Positions 28,410 to 37,754 of a stretch of DNA of 64,000 bases are shown in pieces. A program made the position numbers and the translations under genes. The notes below the pieces were generated by a model, which worked only from the letters and a program-made list of their open reading frames with translations, made no database searches and was not told the origin of the DNA. Location: assembly GCF_015278255.1 (NCBI RefSeq), contig NZ_JADIJC010000001.1:682001-746000 (forward strand). Direction: 5' to 3'. The stretch is from Microbacterium hibisci. GTDB lineage: Bacteria > Actinomycetota > Actinomycetes > Actinomycetales > Microbacteriaceae. How positions within the stretch are numbered: position 1 is the stretch's first letter; the number at the start of each line of letters is the position of its first letter.

Positions 28410-29405
28410 TCAGCCCGTGCCCGCGTCCCAGTCCCGGTATGGATCCCAGCCGCCTCGTCCCTCGAACGGCCGACCGTCGACCAGCACGGGCTCGTCACCC
28501 TGGGGCCGCACCAGGCCGACGCGTTCGAACCCGTGCGGCAGCACGCGATCGGGCGGGAAGGTCGCCAGCAGCGCATGGTCCTCGCCGCCGGCGAGGGCGG
28601 AAGCGGGGTCGCGGCCGAGGAGCGGCGACTCGAGGGCGACGGTGACGCCCGACGCCGCCGCCAACCGGGAGGCGTCGAGCACGAGCCCGTCCGACACGTC
28701 CATCATCGCGGTCGCTCCGGCGTCCGCCGCCTCGGGGCCGAGCCACACCGGCGGGGACGGCCGCAGCTGCGCCGCCAGGTCGGCGAGCTCCTCCGCCCCC
28801 AGCACGCTCTCGTCGACCGGGATCGGCCGGCCCTCGGCATCCGTGAACCGCTCGAACAGGGTCCGCAGACCGCGCGCGGCGCGTCCGAGTTCCCCTGCGA
28901 CCGCGACGATGTCACCGGCCGCAGCACCTGACCGCAGCACGGGCGGACGGCCCGCGAGAGCGCCCAGCGCCGTCACGGCGACGGTGAGCGTATCGGAGAC
29001 GGTGAGGTCGCCGCCCTCGACGCGACAGCCGGGGGCCAGATCGCGGCACGCCGCGCGCAGGCCGTCGGCGAGGCCGGTGACGAATGACAGCCGCGTCGCG
29101 TCCGGCATGGCGAGAGCGACGAGGAGCGCGGTGGGCGTGGCGCCCATCGCGGCGACGTCGGCGAGGTTCACCGCGGCGGATTTGTAGCCGAGGTCGAATG
29201 CGCTCGACCACGCCACGCGGAAATCCGGACCGTGCACGAGCGTGTCGACGGTCGCGACCACCCGGCCGTCGGCGGCCGCGATGACGGCGGCATCGTCGCC
29301 CGGCCCCACCAGCGCGTTCGACTCGCCGAGCCGCTCGAGGATCCGCCGCAGGATGCGTCCCTCGCTGAGCTCGCCCACCGTCGGATCCCTGCGCTCGTCG
29401 ACCAC
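28410..29405 (-). CDS. thiL: Thiamine-monophosphate kinase
   Basis: Phosphorylates thiamine monophosphate to the diphosphate cofactor. 331 aa with VGPGDDAAVIAAADGRVVAT, FDLGYKSAAVNLADVAAMGA, EGGDLTVSDTLTVAVTALG and MMDVSDGLVLDASRLA. GTG 29405 with TAGCGT 6 nt upstream, hence leaderless. Divergent from the DUF3515 gene, a common actinobacterial arrangement. Confidence 0.95.
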   Translation of the reverse strand: MVDERRDPTVGELSEGRILRRILERLGESNALVGPGDDAAVIAAADGRVVATVDTLVHGPDFRVAWSSAFDLGYKSAAVNLADVAAMGATPTALLVALAMPDATRLSFVTGLADGLRAACRDLAPGCRVEGGDLTVSDTLTVAVTALGALAGRPPVLRSGAAAGDIVAVAGELGRAARGLRTLFERFTDAEGRPIPVDESVLGAEELADLAAQLRPSPPVWLGPEAADAGATAMMDVSDGLVLDASRLAAASGVTVALESPLLGRDPASALAGGEDHALLATFPPDRVLPHGFERVGLVRPQGDEPVLVDGRPFEGRGGWDPYRDWDAGTG

Positions 29406-29411
29406 ACGACC

Positions 29412-29417
29412 ACGCTA
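29412..29417 (-). promoter_or_regulatory. -10 box, leaderless thiL
   Basis: TAGCGT, 6 nt, GTG at 29405. Confidence 0.6.
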
Positions 29418-29450
29418 CCGTCGCCGACGGGAGCGACCGCGCCGCCGGGT

Positions 29451-29456
29451 TAGCCT
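29451..29456 (+). promoter_or_regulatory. -10 box, leaderless DUF3515 gene
   Basis: TAGCCT, 6 nt, GTG at 29463. With the thiL box it makes a compact divergent promoter. Confidence 0.6.
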
Positions 29457-29462
29457 GGAACG

Positions 29463-29960
29463 GTGCGTGTTCCTTCCCTCCTGGTCGCCCTCGGGCTCGT
29501 CGCGGTCGCGGCGGCCGGCCTGACGGGCTGCAGCCAGACGGTCGATCTCGACCCGGCACCCGAGGCGAATGCGGCGCTGTGCGCGGAGGTGACGTCGAAC
29601 CTTCCCGGCAGCGTCAGCGGGCAGCCGCGGCGGTGGACCGACGCGCAGGCGACCGGCGCGTGGGGCGAGCCGTCGAAGGTGCTGCTCACGTGCGGCGTCG
29701 AGCCGCCCGGGCCGACGACGCTCCGCTGTGAAGAGGTGGCAGGCGTGGACTGGATCATCGACGACAGCGACGCCCCACGGTTCCGCGTCACGACCTTCGG
29801 ACGCACTCCCGCCGTCGAGATCTACCTCGACACCACGGCCGACGACGAGGGGAACGGCGTGTCGAGCCGCGACGTGCTCGACGCGCTGTCGCCCATCGTG
29901 AGCGTGCTCCCCGTCGACGGCCGGTGCCTGCCTCGCGAAGAGGCGACGCCCGCTCCGTGA
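29463..29960 (+). CDS. DUF3515 lipoprotein
   Basis: 165 aa. Signal peptide with lipobox LTGC (Cys22), so it should be lipid-anchored outside the membrane. The mature part matches the actinobacterial DUF3515 family found beside ddl and thiL, with three further Cys (C40, C77, C88) and a C-terminal one. Function unknown; the linkage to ddl hints at the envelope. It is convergent with ddl. Confidence 0.85.
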   Translation: MRVPSLLVALGLVAVAAAGLTGCSQTVDLDPAPEANAALCAEVTSNLPGSVSGQPRRWTDAQATGAWGEPSKVLLTCGVEPPGPTTLRCEEVAGVDWIIDDSDAPRFRVTTFGRTPAVEIYLDTTADDEGNGVSSRDVLDALSPIVSVLPVDGRCLPREEATPAP

Positions 29961-29978
29961 CGGCGGCGCCGACGACCG

Positions 29979-31097
29979 TCAGCGCGCGGACGCCGCGGCG
30001 GTCATCGCACCCGCGCGCTCGAGGGCGGTGTCGACGAGCTCGCTGATGAGTTCGCCGTACGACATGCCCGAGGCGATCCAGCACTTCGGGAACATCGAGA
30101 TCGGCGTGAAGCCCGGCATCGTGTTGAGCTCGTTCACGTAGAGGCCGTCGGCCGTCAGGAAGAAGTCCACACGCGCGAGCCCCTTGCCGTCGACGGCGAG
30201 GAACGAGCGGATGCCGAGATCCTGGATCGCCGCGATCTCGGCGTCGGTCAGATCGGCGGGGCACACCACGTCCGCGCCGTCGCCGCCGAGGTACTTGCCC
30301 TCGAAGTCGTAGAACTCGCGCGTGGTGAGCACGATCTCGCCCGGGAGCGATGCGCGCGGCCCGGCGCCGCCGCGTCCCTCGAGGATCGCGACCTCGACCT
30401 CGCGGCCGACGATCGCGGATTCGATGAGCACCTTGTCGTCCTCGGCGAACGCCAGCGCCAGCGCTGCGTCGAGCTCCGACCCATCGTGCACCTTCGAGAC
30501 TCCGACGCTCGACCCCGCGCGGGCGGGCTTGACGAAGGACGGCTCGCCGAGGGCTGCGGCATCCGCTCGCACCCCTTCGGGGTCGCTCTCCCACCGCGCA
30601 CGCGTGACGGTGACCCACGGCGAGACGGGCACGCCGGCGGCGGCGAGCACGATCTTCATGAAGTGCTTGTCCATGCACAGTGCCGAGTCGAGCACGCCCC
30701 CGCCCGCGTATGGGATGCCGAGCGTGTCGAAGAAGCCCTGGACCGTGCCGTCCTCGCCGTGGAGGCCGTGCAGGATGGGCAGGACGACGTCCACGCCGCC
30801 CAGCTCGTCGAGGGCGCCGTCGGGACGGCGGACCCGGAGCGTGCGGTCGGCACCGCCTTCGGGCCACACGACGCGGGTGCCGTTGTCGACCACTTCGGGC
30901 AGGCGTTCGGCGTCGAGCGCGAACTTGTCGGGTTCGTCGTCCTCGAGGACGAAGACGCCCTCCCGGGTGATGCCGATGGGGATCACCCGGTAGCGGTCAC
31001 GGTCGATCGCCCGCAGCACCCCTCCCGCCGTTGCGGAACTGATCGAGTGCTCGCTGGATCGACCGCCAAAGAGCACCGCCACCGCCGGCTTGTCCAT
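29979..31097 (-). CDS. ddl: D-alanine-D-alanine ligase
   Basis: Makes the D-Ala-D-Ala dipeptide for peptidoglycan. 372 aa with VAVLFGGRSSEHSISSATAG, HGLHGEDGTVQGFFDTLGIPYAGGGVL, KPARAGSSVGVSKV and the metal site RVDFFLTADGLYVNELNTMPGF. ATG 31097 has AGAGGA 4-5 nt upstream. The first 101 bp overlap the gpsA 3' end in another frame. Last gene of the leftward murA-plsC-gpsA-ddl run. Confidence 0.95.
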   Translation of the reverse strand: MDKPAVAVLFGGRSSEHSISSATAGGVLRAIDRDRYRVIPIGITREGVFVLEDDEPDKFALDAERLPEVVDNGTRVVWPEGGADRTLRVRRPDGALDELGGVDVVLPILHGLHGEDGTVQGFFDTLGIPYAGGGVLDSALCMDKHFMKIVLAAAGVPVSPWVTVTRARWESDPEGVRADAAALGEPSFVKPARAGSSVGVSKVHDGSELDAALALAFAEDDKVLIESAIVGREVEVAILEGRGGAGPRASLPGEIVLTTREFYDFEGKYLGGDGADVVCPADLTDAEIAAIQDLGIRSFLAVDGKGLARVDFFLTADGLYVNELNTMPGFTPISMFPKCWIASGMSYGELISELVDTALERAGAMTAAASAR

Positions 31098-32130
31098 TCG
31101 TCGTCCTCTCGCCCTGGGGGGTGTCGTCATCGGTCGTCAGATGCGGCGCGATGTCGCGCGGGTTCATGGTTCCGTCGAGCACCATCTTCACCTGCTCGAC
31201 GATGGGCATCTGCACGCCCACCTCACGAGCCAGCTGCAGGATCGGCGCGACCGACGCGAGACCCTCCGCCGTCTGGTTCATCTGCTTGACGACGTCGTCG
31301 AAGCGGTAGCCCTGGCCGAGCAGGCGCCCGGCGGTGTTGTTGCGGCTGAGCGGCGACTGGCACGTGGCGATGAGGTCGCCGAGTCCGGCGAGGCCCTGCA
31401 GGGTCTCGGGATGGGCGCCGAAGGCGACCGCGAAGTCGGTCATCTCGACCAGACCCCGCGTGATGATCGACGCCTTGGTGTTCTCGCCGTAGCCGACGCC
31501 GTCGACGATGCCGATCGCCACGGCGATGAGGTTCTTGAGCACGCCGCCGAACTCGGTGCCGATGACGTCGGTGTTGACGAACGTGCGGAAGTAGCGGTTG
31601 CGGGCCAGCCGTGCGACCGCCTCGGCGGTCTCCTGACTGGTCGACGAGATGACCGCCGCGGTGGGCTGTTCCCGCGCGATCTCGAGAGCGAGGTTCGGCC
31701 CGGACGCGACCGCGACCCGCGCCGGGTCGCAGTGCAGCTCCTGCTCGATCACCTGGCTCATCCGCAGGCCCGTCCGGCGCTCGACCCCTTTCATGAGCGA
31801 GACGATCGGCGTCTCGGTCTTCGAGATGAGCGGACGGACGGCCTTGAGGTTCTGCCGGACGGCCTGACTGGGGATCGACAGATAGACCTGGTCGGCTCCG
31901 TCGAGGGCCTCGGAGAGGTGGTGCGTCGCGTGCATGTCGCGGGGCAGGTTGATGCCCGGGAGATACTCGCTGTTGCGCTTGCCCTCCTGGATCTCGGTCG
32001 CCAGCTCCGGGCGCCGGGCCCACATGGTCACGTGCGCGCCGCCGTCGGCCAGGATCTTCCCGAATGTCGTGCCCCAGCTGCCCGCGCCGATCACGGCGAC
32101 GCGCGGGCGCGCGGCGTCCCTACGGCTCAA
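30997..32130 (-). CDS. gpsA: NAD(P)-dependent glycerol-3-phosphate dehydrogenase
   Basis: Makes sn-glycerol-3-phosphate for phospholipids. Motifs VAVIGAGSWGTTFGKILADGG, LMKGVERRTG, GTEFGGVLKNLIAVAIGIVDGVGYGENTKA. The upstream frame is open into plsC, so the start is uncertain. TTG 32130 gives 377 aa, overlaps the plsC stop by 11 nt and has AAGGAG 10 nt upstream. The C-terminus runs about 40 residues past the usual end (after IAPHLTTDDDTPQGE), and that extension causes the overlap with ddl. Confidence 0.92.
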   Translation of the reverse strand: MSRRDAARPRVAVIGAGSWGTTFGKILADGGAHVTMWARRPELATEIQEGKRNSEYLPGINLPRDMHATHHLSEALDGADQVYLSIPSQAVRQNLKAVRPLISKTETPIVSLMKGVERRTGLRMSQVIEQELHCDPARVAVASGPNLALEIAREQPTAAVISSTSQETAEAVARLARNRYFRTFVNTDVIGTEFGGVLKNLIAVAIGIVDGVGYGENTKASIITRGLVEMTDFAVAFGAHPETLQGLAGLGDLIATCQSPLSRNNTAGRLLGQGYRFDDVVKQMNQTAEGLASVAPILQLAREVGVQMPIVEQVKMVLDGTMNPRDIAPHLTTDDDTPQGERTTNGQAGGGGALWRSIQRALDQFRNGGRGAAGDRP

Positions 32131-32884
32131 GGCGGCCCGTCTCCTTCTGGCCGTGATCGGCCGGATTCCACCGCTCCACCGGGGCGGGCTCGGCACGCAG
32201 CTGCGACAGCAGGCCGGCGATGTCGGCCATCACAACGTCGGTCGCCTCGACGAGCGCGGTCTGGGAGGTCCCGGCATCGGCGTACTCCGACAGGTCGACC
32301 GGCGGGCCGACCAGAACCCGCACGCGGCGGCGGAGCGGCCACAGCTTGAGCTTGCCGTAGCGCGGGAGCACCTGCTGGGCGCCCCAGTGCGCCATGGGGA
32401 TGACCGGGATGCCGCCGGCAAGCGCCAGCCGGACCGCACCGGTCTTGCCGCGCATGGGCCACAGCCCGGGCTCGCGGGTGAGCGATCCCTCGGGGTACAC
32501 GATCACACCGCGGCCATGCCGCGCAAGGGTCTCGGACGCCTCCAGCGTCGCGCGCGCCGCCGAGGCCGACGTGGCACGCGCCACAGGGATCATGCCGGTG
32601 GCGCGCAGCGCCCAGCCGAGGCCGGGGACCCGGAAGAGACTCTCCTTGGCCATGAAGCGCGGGGCGCGGCCGACCCGCCAGACCGCCACCGCGACGACGA
32701 GTGGATCGATCTCGCTGAGGTGGTTCGGGGCGAGGACGTACGCGCCCTCGCGCGGGAGGTTCTCGCCGCCCTCGACCTCGATCTTGAAGATCAGGCCGAC
32801 GAGGGGCACGACGATGGCCGCAAGCGGCCAGAAGACGCTCGGTCGGGTCTTCTCCGTCGAGGCCCGCAGTCGATCGGTCGCCAC
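32120..32884 (-). CDS. plsC: 1-acyl-sn-glycerol-3-phosphate acyltransferase (PlsC type)
   Basis: Adds the second acyl chain to lysophosphatidate. 254 aa with the NHLSEIDP form of HX4D (usual H-x4-D: NHLSEID), FMAKESLF, VIVYPEGSLTREPG and GIPVIPMAHWG. A hydrophobic segment at residues 15-35 anchors it. GTG 32884 starts 4 nt after the murA stop. Upstream codons in this frame are the murA shadow. Together with gpsA this makes a small phosphatidate-synthesis unit within a cell-wall operon. Confidence 0.92.
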   Translation of the reverse strand: MATDRLRASTEKTRPSVFWPLAAIVVPLVGLIFKIEVEGGENLPREGAYVLAPNHLSEIDPLVVAVAVWRVGRAPRFMAKESLFRVPGLGWALRATGMIPVARATSASAARATLEASETLARHGRGVIVYPEGSLTREPGLWPMRGKTGAVRLALAGGIPVIPMAHWGAQQVLPRYGKLKLWPLRRRVRVLVGPPVDLSEYADAGTSQTALVEATDVVMADIAGLLSQLRAEPAPVERWNPADHGQKETGRLEP

Positions 32885-32888
32885 CGGA

Positions 32889-34271
32889 CTATCCGATGAC
32901 GTCGAAGTCGGCGCCGAGCATGTCGAGCTTGGCGAAGAACTTCTCGTAGCCCCGACGGATGATTCCCACGTTGCGCACGATCGACTCGCCTTCGGCCGCC
33001 AGCGCGGCGATGACGTAGCTGTAGCCGCCGCGGAGGTCGGGCACGACCACGTCGGCGCCGTGCAGCGGCGTGGGACCGTTGATGACCGCGGCCTGCTCGA
33101 GTGCGCGACGCGGGACACGCCGACCGGGGGCGTCGAGGCCGCGCGGATGCACGACGATGTCGGCGCCCATGAGGTTCAGCGCCTCGGTGAAGCCCAGCCG
33201 GTTCTCGTACACCGTCTCGTGGACGGTGGACTGCCCCTCGGCCTGGGTGAGCGCGACGATGAGCGGCTGCTGCCAGTCCGTCATGAAGCCGGGGTGCACG
33301 TCGGTCTCGACGACGACGGACTTCAGCCGTCCGTCGCGGCGGAACTGGATGCCGTCCTCGTGGACGTCGAACCAGCCGCCCGCCTTGCGGAAGACGTTGA
33401 GGAAGGTCAGCATCTCCTGCTGGCGGGCGCCGCCCACGAAGATGTCGCCGTCAGTGGCGAGTGCGGCGCACGCCCATGAGGCGGCTTCGTTGCGGTCGAA
33501 GATGGCCCGATGGTCGTAGCCGCGCAGCGAGTCCACGCCCTCGATGAAGATGACGCGGTTCGGCTCGTACGAGATGATCGCGCCCATCTTCTGGAGCACC
33601 GCGATGAGATCCATGATCTCGGGCTCGATCGCCGCGTTGCGCAGCTCGGTGACGCCCTTGGCTCGCACCGCCGTCAGCAGCACCTGCTCGGTGGCGCCGA
33701 CGCTGGGGTACGGCAGCTCGATGTTCGCGCCGTGCAGGCCGTTGGGGGCCGTGATGCGGATGCCCTCGTAGCTCTTGTCGACGACCGCGCCGAACGCGCG
33801 GAGCGCGTCCATGTGGAAGTTGATCGGGCGGTCCCCGATGCGGCAGCCGCCGAGGTCGGGGATGAGCGCCTCGCCGAGCAGGTGCAGGAGCGGCCCGCAG
33901 AACAGGATCGGGATGCGCGATGCGCCCGCGTGCGCGTCGATCGCCTCGAAGTGCGCCGCCACCGCGCCGCTCGGGTCGAAGTGGATGGTGCCTTCTTCTT
34001 CACCGTCCCACACCCGCACGCCGTGCACTTCGAGCAGCGAGCGCACGACCTGGACGTCGCTGATGTCGGGCACATCCCGCAGCGTGCTGGACGTCTCTCC
34101 GAGAAGGGCCGCGACCATGGCCTTGGTGACGAGGTTCTTCGCCCCCTTGACCTCGACGCGTCCCGTCAGCGGCCGACCGCCGCGGATCGCCAGAACCTCA
34201 CCGGTCACTTCCTGCTCCCCCGCCTTCGCAGCTGTGCTCTCGCCTGCGGCGACATTCAGAAGTGGCTTCAT
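32889..34271 (-). CDS. murA: UDP-N-acetylglucosamine 1-carboxyvinyltransferase
   Basis: First committed step of peptidoglycan synthesis. 460 aa with VKGAKNLVTKAMVAALL and GGCRIGDRPINFHMDAL. The latter carries the active-site Cys, so the enzyme should be fosfomycin-sensitive. ATG 34271 is preferred over GTG 34286, with GAGG 9 nt upstream. About 30 non-conserved residues precede the fold. Follows leuD after 75 bp and is followed by plsC. Confidence 0.95.
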   Translation of the reverse strand: MKPLLNVAAGESTAAKAGEQEVTGEVLAIRGGRPLTGRVEVKGAKNLVTKAMVAALLGETSSTLRDVPDISDVQVVRSLLEVHGVRVWDGEEEGTIHFDPSGAVAAHFEAIDAHAGASRIPILFCGPLLHLLGEALIPDLGGCRIGDRPINFHMDALRAFGAVVDKSYEGIRITAPNGLHGANIELPYPSVGATEQVLLTAVRAKGVTELRNAAIEPEIMDLIAVLQKMGAIISYEPNRVIFIEGVDSLRGYDHRAIFDRNEAASWACAALATDGDIFVGGARQQEMLTFLNVFRKAGGWFDVHEDGIQFRRDGRLKSVVVETDVHPGFMTDWQQPLIVALTQAEGQSTVHETVYENRLGFTEALNLMGADIVVHPRGLDAPGRRVPRRALEQAAVINGPTPLHGADVVVPDLRGGYSYVIAALAAEGESIVRNVGIIRRGYEKFFAKLDMLGADFDVIG

Positions 34272-34346
34272 CCGGTGGATCCTCACTTGGTGTGCAAGAG
34301 GTGCTTTGCGGCGGTCGGGTACCCGGGTTCGGGCGCCCGGCCCGGC

Positions 34347-34943
34347 TTACGGAACGGGAAGCGTCCGCGGCCGCCACGCCTCTCGGCGAGCCTCGAACTG
34401 CGCGATCTTGTCTTCGTCGCGCAGGGTGAGCCCGATGTCGTCGAGCCCTTCGAGAAGCCGCCACCTAGTGTAATCGTCGATCTCGAAACCGAGCCTCAGT
34501 TCGCCGATCGTGGCCGTCCGGCCCTCGAGATCGACCGTCATGGTCGCCCCGGGGGCAGCCTCGAGAGCAGCCCACGCGGCCTCGAGGTCGTCTTCCGAGA
34601 TCACGCCCGCGACCAGGCCCTGCTTGCCGGCGTTGCCCCGGAAGATGTCGGCGAACCGCGGGCTCAGGACGACCTTGAAGCCATAGTCGCGCAGCGCCCA
34701 GACGGCGTGCTCACGGCTCGAGCCTGTGCCGAAGTCGGGGCCTGCGACGAGGATGCTCGCCCCGGCGTACACGGGCTGGTTGAGGACGAAGTCGGGATCC
34801 TGCCGCCAGTTCGCGAAGAGCGCGTCCTCGAAGCCCGTCTTGGTGACGCGCTTGAGGTAGACGGCGGGGATGATCTGGTCGGTGTCGACCGCCGAGCGCT
34901 TCAGCGGCGCGGCGACTCCGGTGTGCGTCGTGAACTTGTCCAT
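34347..34943 (-). CDS. leuD: 3-isopropylmalate dehydratase small subunit
   Basis: 198 aa. Motifs [33 protein letters not shown] and [17 protein letters not shown]. Forms the isomerase of leucine synthesis with LeuC. ATG 34943 lies 1 nt past the leuC stop, so the two are coupled. Confidence 0.97.
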   Translation of the reverse strand: MDKFTTHTGVAAPLKRSAVDTDQIIPAVYLKRVTKTGFEDALFANWRQDPDFVLNQPVYAGASILVAGPDFGTGSSREHAVWALRDYGFKVVLSPRFADIFRGNAGKQGLVAGVISEDDLEAAWAALEAAPGATMTVDLEGRTATIGELRLGFEIDDYTRWRLLEGLDDIGLTLRDEDKIAQFEARREAWRPRTLPVP

Positions 34944-34944
34944 C

Positions 34945-36417
34945 TCAGACCTCCGTGCCCTCGGCTGCGGCCGCGACGGGCGCGGGAAGATCGCTCGGGC
35001 TCGCGAGGCGCCCCAGCACGGCGGTCGCGGCGGCGACGAGCGGCGAGACCAGGTGCGTGCGTCCGCCCTTGCCCTGCCGGCCCTCGAAGTTGCGGTTGCT
35101 CGTCGAGGCGCAGCGCTCCCCCGGCGCGAGCTGGTCGGGGTTCATGCCGAGGCACATCGAACAGCCCGCGAAGCGCCATTCGGCGCCGAACTCGGTGAAG
35201 ACCTTGTCGAGGCCTTCCGCCTCGGCTTCCAGCCGCACGCGCGCCGAGCCCGGCACGACCATCACACGCACGCCGTCGGCCTTCTTGCGACCCTCGACGA
35301 CCGACGCGAACGCGCGCAGGTCCTCGATGCGGCTGTTGGTGCACGACCCCATGAACACCGCGTCGACGGGCACCTGCTTGAGCGGAGTGCCGGGAACGAG
35401 ATCCATGTACTCCAGGGCGCGCTCGGCGGCGGCACGCTCGTTGGGGTCTGCGAAGTCGTCCGGCGAGGGCACCGAGTCGCTCAGCGAGACGCCCTGGCCG
35501 GGGTTGGTCCCCCAGGTGACGAAGGGCTCGAGTGCACTCGCGTCGAGGAAGACCTCCGCGTCGTACACCGCACCCTCGTCGCTGGGCAGCGTGCGCCAGT
35601 AGGCCACGGCGTCGTCCCAGTCCTGCCCCTTCGGCGCATGCGGGCGCCCCTCGAGATAGGCGAACGTCGTCTCGTCGGGCGCCACCATGCCGGCGCGGGC
35701 GCCCGCCTCGATCGACATGTTGCACATCGTCATGCGGCCTTCCATCGACAGCGACCGGATGGCGCTGCCGCGGTACTCGAGCACGTAGCCCTGGCCGCCG
35801 TTGGTGCCGATCTTCGCGATGACGGCGAGGATGATGTCCTTCGCGGTGACGCCGGGCCTCAACTCGCCCTCGACGGTGATGGCCATCGTCTTGAAGGGCT
35901 TGAGCGGCAGCGTCTGGGTCGCCAGCACATGCTCGACCTCGCTCGTGCCGATCCCGAACGCCATCGCGCCGAAGGCGCCGTGCGTCGACGTGTGCGAGTC
36001 GCCGCAGACGACGGTGATCCCAGGCATGGTGAGGCCCAGCTGCGGGCCCACGACGTGCACGATGCCCTGCTCGGCGTCGCCCAGCGAGTGCAGACGGACG
36101 CCGAACTCGGCGGCGTTGCGACGCAGCGTCTCGATCTGCGTGCGGCTGGTCAGGTCGGCGATCGGCTTGTCGATGTCGAGCGTCGGGGTGTTGTGGTCCT
36201 CGGTGGCGATGGTGAGGTCGAGGCGGCGCACCGGACGACCCTCCGCGCGCAGGCCGTCGAAAGCCTGCGGGCTGGTGACCTCGTGGACGAGGTGGAGGTC
36301 GATGTAGATCAGATCGGGCTGGCCGTCCTCGCCCTTGACGACGAGGTGGTCGTCCCACACCTTCTCGGCGAGGGTGCGCGGGCGGTCGGGAATGCCGGCT
36401 GCGTGGGGAATGCTCAT
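34945..36417 (-). CDS. leuC: 3-isopropylmalate dehydratase large subunit
   Basis: 490 aa aconitase-family subunit that converts 2- to 3-isopropylmalate. 4Fe-4S ligands are visible in [14 protein letters not shown] and [13 protein letters not shown]. Also [23 protein letters not shown] 36417 matches the family start ([14 protein letters not shown]). Preceded by a leucine leader peptide, so expression is probably set by leucyl-tRNA charging. Confidence 0.97.
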   Translation of the reverse strand: MSIPHAAGIPDRPRTLAEKVWDDHLVVKGEDGQPDLIYIDLHLVHEVTSPQAFDGLRAEGRPVRRLDLTIATEDHNTPTLDIDKPIADLTSRTQIETLRRNAAEFGVRLHSLGDAEQGIVHVVGPQLGLTMPGITVVCGDSHTSTHGAFGAMAFGIGTSEVEHVLATQTLPLKPFKTMAITVEGELRPGVTAKDIILAVIAKIGTNGGQGYVLEYRGSAIRSLSMEGRMTMCNMSIEAGARAGMVAPDETTFAYLEGRPHAPKGQDWDDAVAYWRTLPSDEGAVYDAEVFLDASALEPFVTWGTNPGQGVSLSDSVPSPDDFADPNERAAAERALEYMDLVPGTPLKQVPVDAVFMGSCTNSRIEDLRAFASVVEGRKKADGVRVMVVPGSARVRLEAEAEGLDKVFTEFGAEWRFAGCSMCLGMNPDQLAPGERCASTSNRNFEGRQGKGGRTHLVSPLVAAATAVLGRLASPSDLPAPVAAAAEGTEV

Positions 36418-36473
36418 TGCTCAGTTCTCCTCAGAAGGGACTCTGCCCTGGGGTGGGGCCCGCGACGAAACTC

Positions 36474-36510
36474 CGCGACGAGTGAGGCCTGGGAACTAGG
36501 ACTCGTCGCG
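36474..36510 (-). promoter_or_regulatory. Attenuator hairpin of the leuC leader
   Basis: CGCGACGAGT (36510-36501) pairs perfectly with ACTCGTCGCG (36483-36474). The 5' arm overlaps the last codons of the leader peptide. A second CGTCGCG copy lies just downstream (about 36467-36461) and can compete for the same arm, as expected for alternative structures. Confidence 0.6.
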
Positions 36511-36540
36511 GCCGCTAAGGAGGAGGCGAGCGATCCGCAC
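36496..36540 (-). CDS. leuL: Leucine leader peptide (LeuL type)
   Basis: A 14-aa ORF, MRIARLLLSGRDES, starting GTG at 36540 with three consecutive leucine codons (CTC CTC CTT). TAACCT lies 7 nt upstream, so the mRNA should begin at the GTG. It sits 79 nt before leuC. Ribosome stalling at the leucine codons when Leu-tRNA is scarce would release the downstream attenuator arm. The known actinobacterial mechanism and the sequence agree. Confidence 0.75.
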   Translation of the reverse strand: MRIARLLLSGRDES

Positions 36541-36547
36541 GTCGCCC

Positions 36548-36553
36548 AGGTTA
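36548..36553 (-). promoter_or_regulatory. -10 box of the leuC operon
   Basis: TAACCT, 7 nt upstream of the leader peptide GTG; no clear -35. Confidence 0.6.
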
Positions 36554-36619
36554 CCACCGCCGCCGCTGACGGCCGGTCGGGGGCGTCATAAGGCTGCCCG
36601 TGGCTGCGTGCACGCACGA

Positions 36620-36655
36620 CTTCGCGCCGGGCGTCGAGGACGGCCCGGCGCGAAG
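36620..36655 (-). terminator. Terminator after the TerC gene
   Basis: CTTCGCGCCGGGC and GCCCGGCGCGAAG form a perfect 13-bp stem with a 10-nt loop, just past the TerC stop. Confidence 0.65.
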
Positions 36656-36662
36656 CGAGAGG

Positions 36663-37736
36663 TCAGCGACCTTCGTCGGAGTGCGGCTGCTCCACCGTGG
36701 GCGGGGTGCCCTTCTCGTCGGCGACGACCGCGGCCGCGGCATCCGGCGTCGCCGCTCGCCGCTCGCGAGCCGAGGCGACGAGGCTCGCGATCGTCGCGAC
36801 GGCCATCGACAGCACGATCACGCCCAGCGACATCCAGGTGGAGATCTCGGGCGCCCACTCGATGTGCTCGCCGTTGTTGATGAACGGGAGCTCGTTCACG
36901 TGCATGGCGTGGAAGACGAGCTTCAGGCCGATGAACGCGAGGATGAACGCGATGCCGTAGTGGAGGTAGCGCAGGCGGTCGAGCAGGTCGCCCAGGAGGA
37001 AGTAGAGCTGGCGCAGACCCATCAGGGCGAAGATGTTCGCCGTGAACACGATGAACGCGCTCTGGGTGATGCCGAAGATCGCGGGGATCGAGTCGATCGC
37101 GAACAGCAGGTCGGTCACGCCGATCGCCGCGAAGACGATGATCATCGGCGTCCACATCTTCTTGCCGTCGACGACGGTGCGGATCTTCGCACCGTCGTAG
37201 TGGTCGCTGATGTCGATCGTGCGACGCAGCAGGCGCACGACGAACGCCTCCTGCTTCACCTCATCGTCGTGCGCGCCGCCCGGGAAGGCCTGCCGCCAGG
37301 CCGTCCACACGAGGAAGGCGCCGAAGATGTAGAACACCCAGCTGAACTGCTCGATGACCGCGGCGCCCACGAGGATGAAGATGCCGCGGAGCACGAGGGC
37401 GATGATGATGCCGACCATCAGGACTTCCTGCTGGTAGCGGCGCGGCACCGCGAACTGGCTCATGATGAGCACGAAAACGAACAGGTTGTCGATCGAGAGG
37501 CTGTACTCGGTGAGCCAGCCGGCCACGAACTGGCCGGCGTACTCGGGCCCGGCGACGATCCACATGATCCCCGCGAAGATGAGGGCGAGCGTCACGTAGA
37601 ACACGACCCACAGCGTCGACTCCCGGGTCGAGGGGATGTGCGGCCGCTTCAGGATCAGCAGCAGATCCGCGAGGAGGATCAGGGAGAGGATCACGAGGGA
37701 TCCGATTTCGAACCACAGCGGGAGTTCGAGGTCCAT
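36663..37736 (-). CDS. TerC/Alx-family membrane protein
   Basis: 357 aa with about nine hydrophobic segments. Conserved acidic membrane residues lie in TEYSLSIDNLFVFVLI and VTDLLFAIDSIPAIFGIT. Family members export manganese or support metal homeostasis; older names refer to tellurite resistance. The C-terminus is a hydrophilic Ala/Glu tail. ATG 37736. The upstream leader resembles a Mn-sensing riboswitch, which fits a Mn exporter role. Confidence 0.92.
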   Translation of the reverse strand: MDLELPLWFEIGSLVILSLILLADLLLILKRPHIPSTRESTLWVVFYVTLALIFAGIMWIVAGPEYAGQFVAGWLTEYSLSIDNLFVFVLIMSQFAVPRRYQQEVLMVGIIIALVLRGIFILVGAAVIEQFSWVFYIFGAFLVWTAWRQAFPGGAHDDEVKQEAFVVRLLRRTIDISDHYDGAKIRTVVDGKKMWTPMIIVFAAIGVTDLLFAIDSIPAIFGITQSAFIVFTANIFALMGLRQLYFLLGDLLDRLRYLHYGIAFILAFIGLKLVFHAMHVNELPFINNGEHIEWAPEISTWMSLGVIVLSMAVATIASLVASARERRAATPDAAAAVVADEKGTPPTVEQPHSDEGR

Positions 37737-37754
37737 TCAGGGCCTTTCGAAAGG

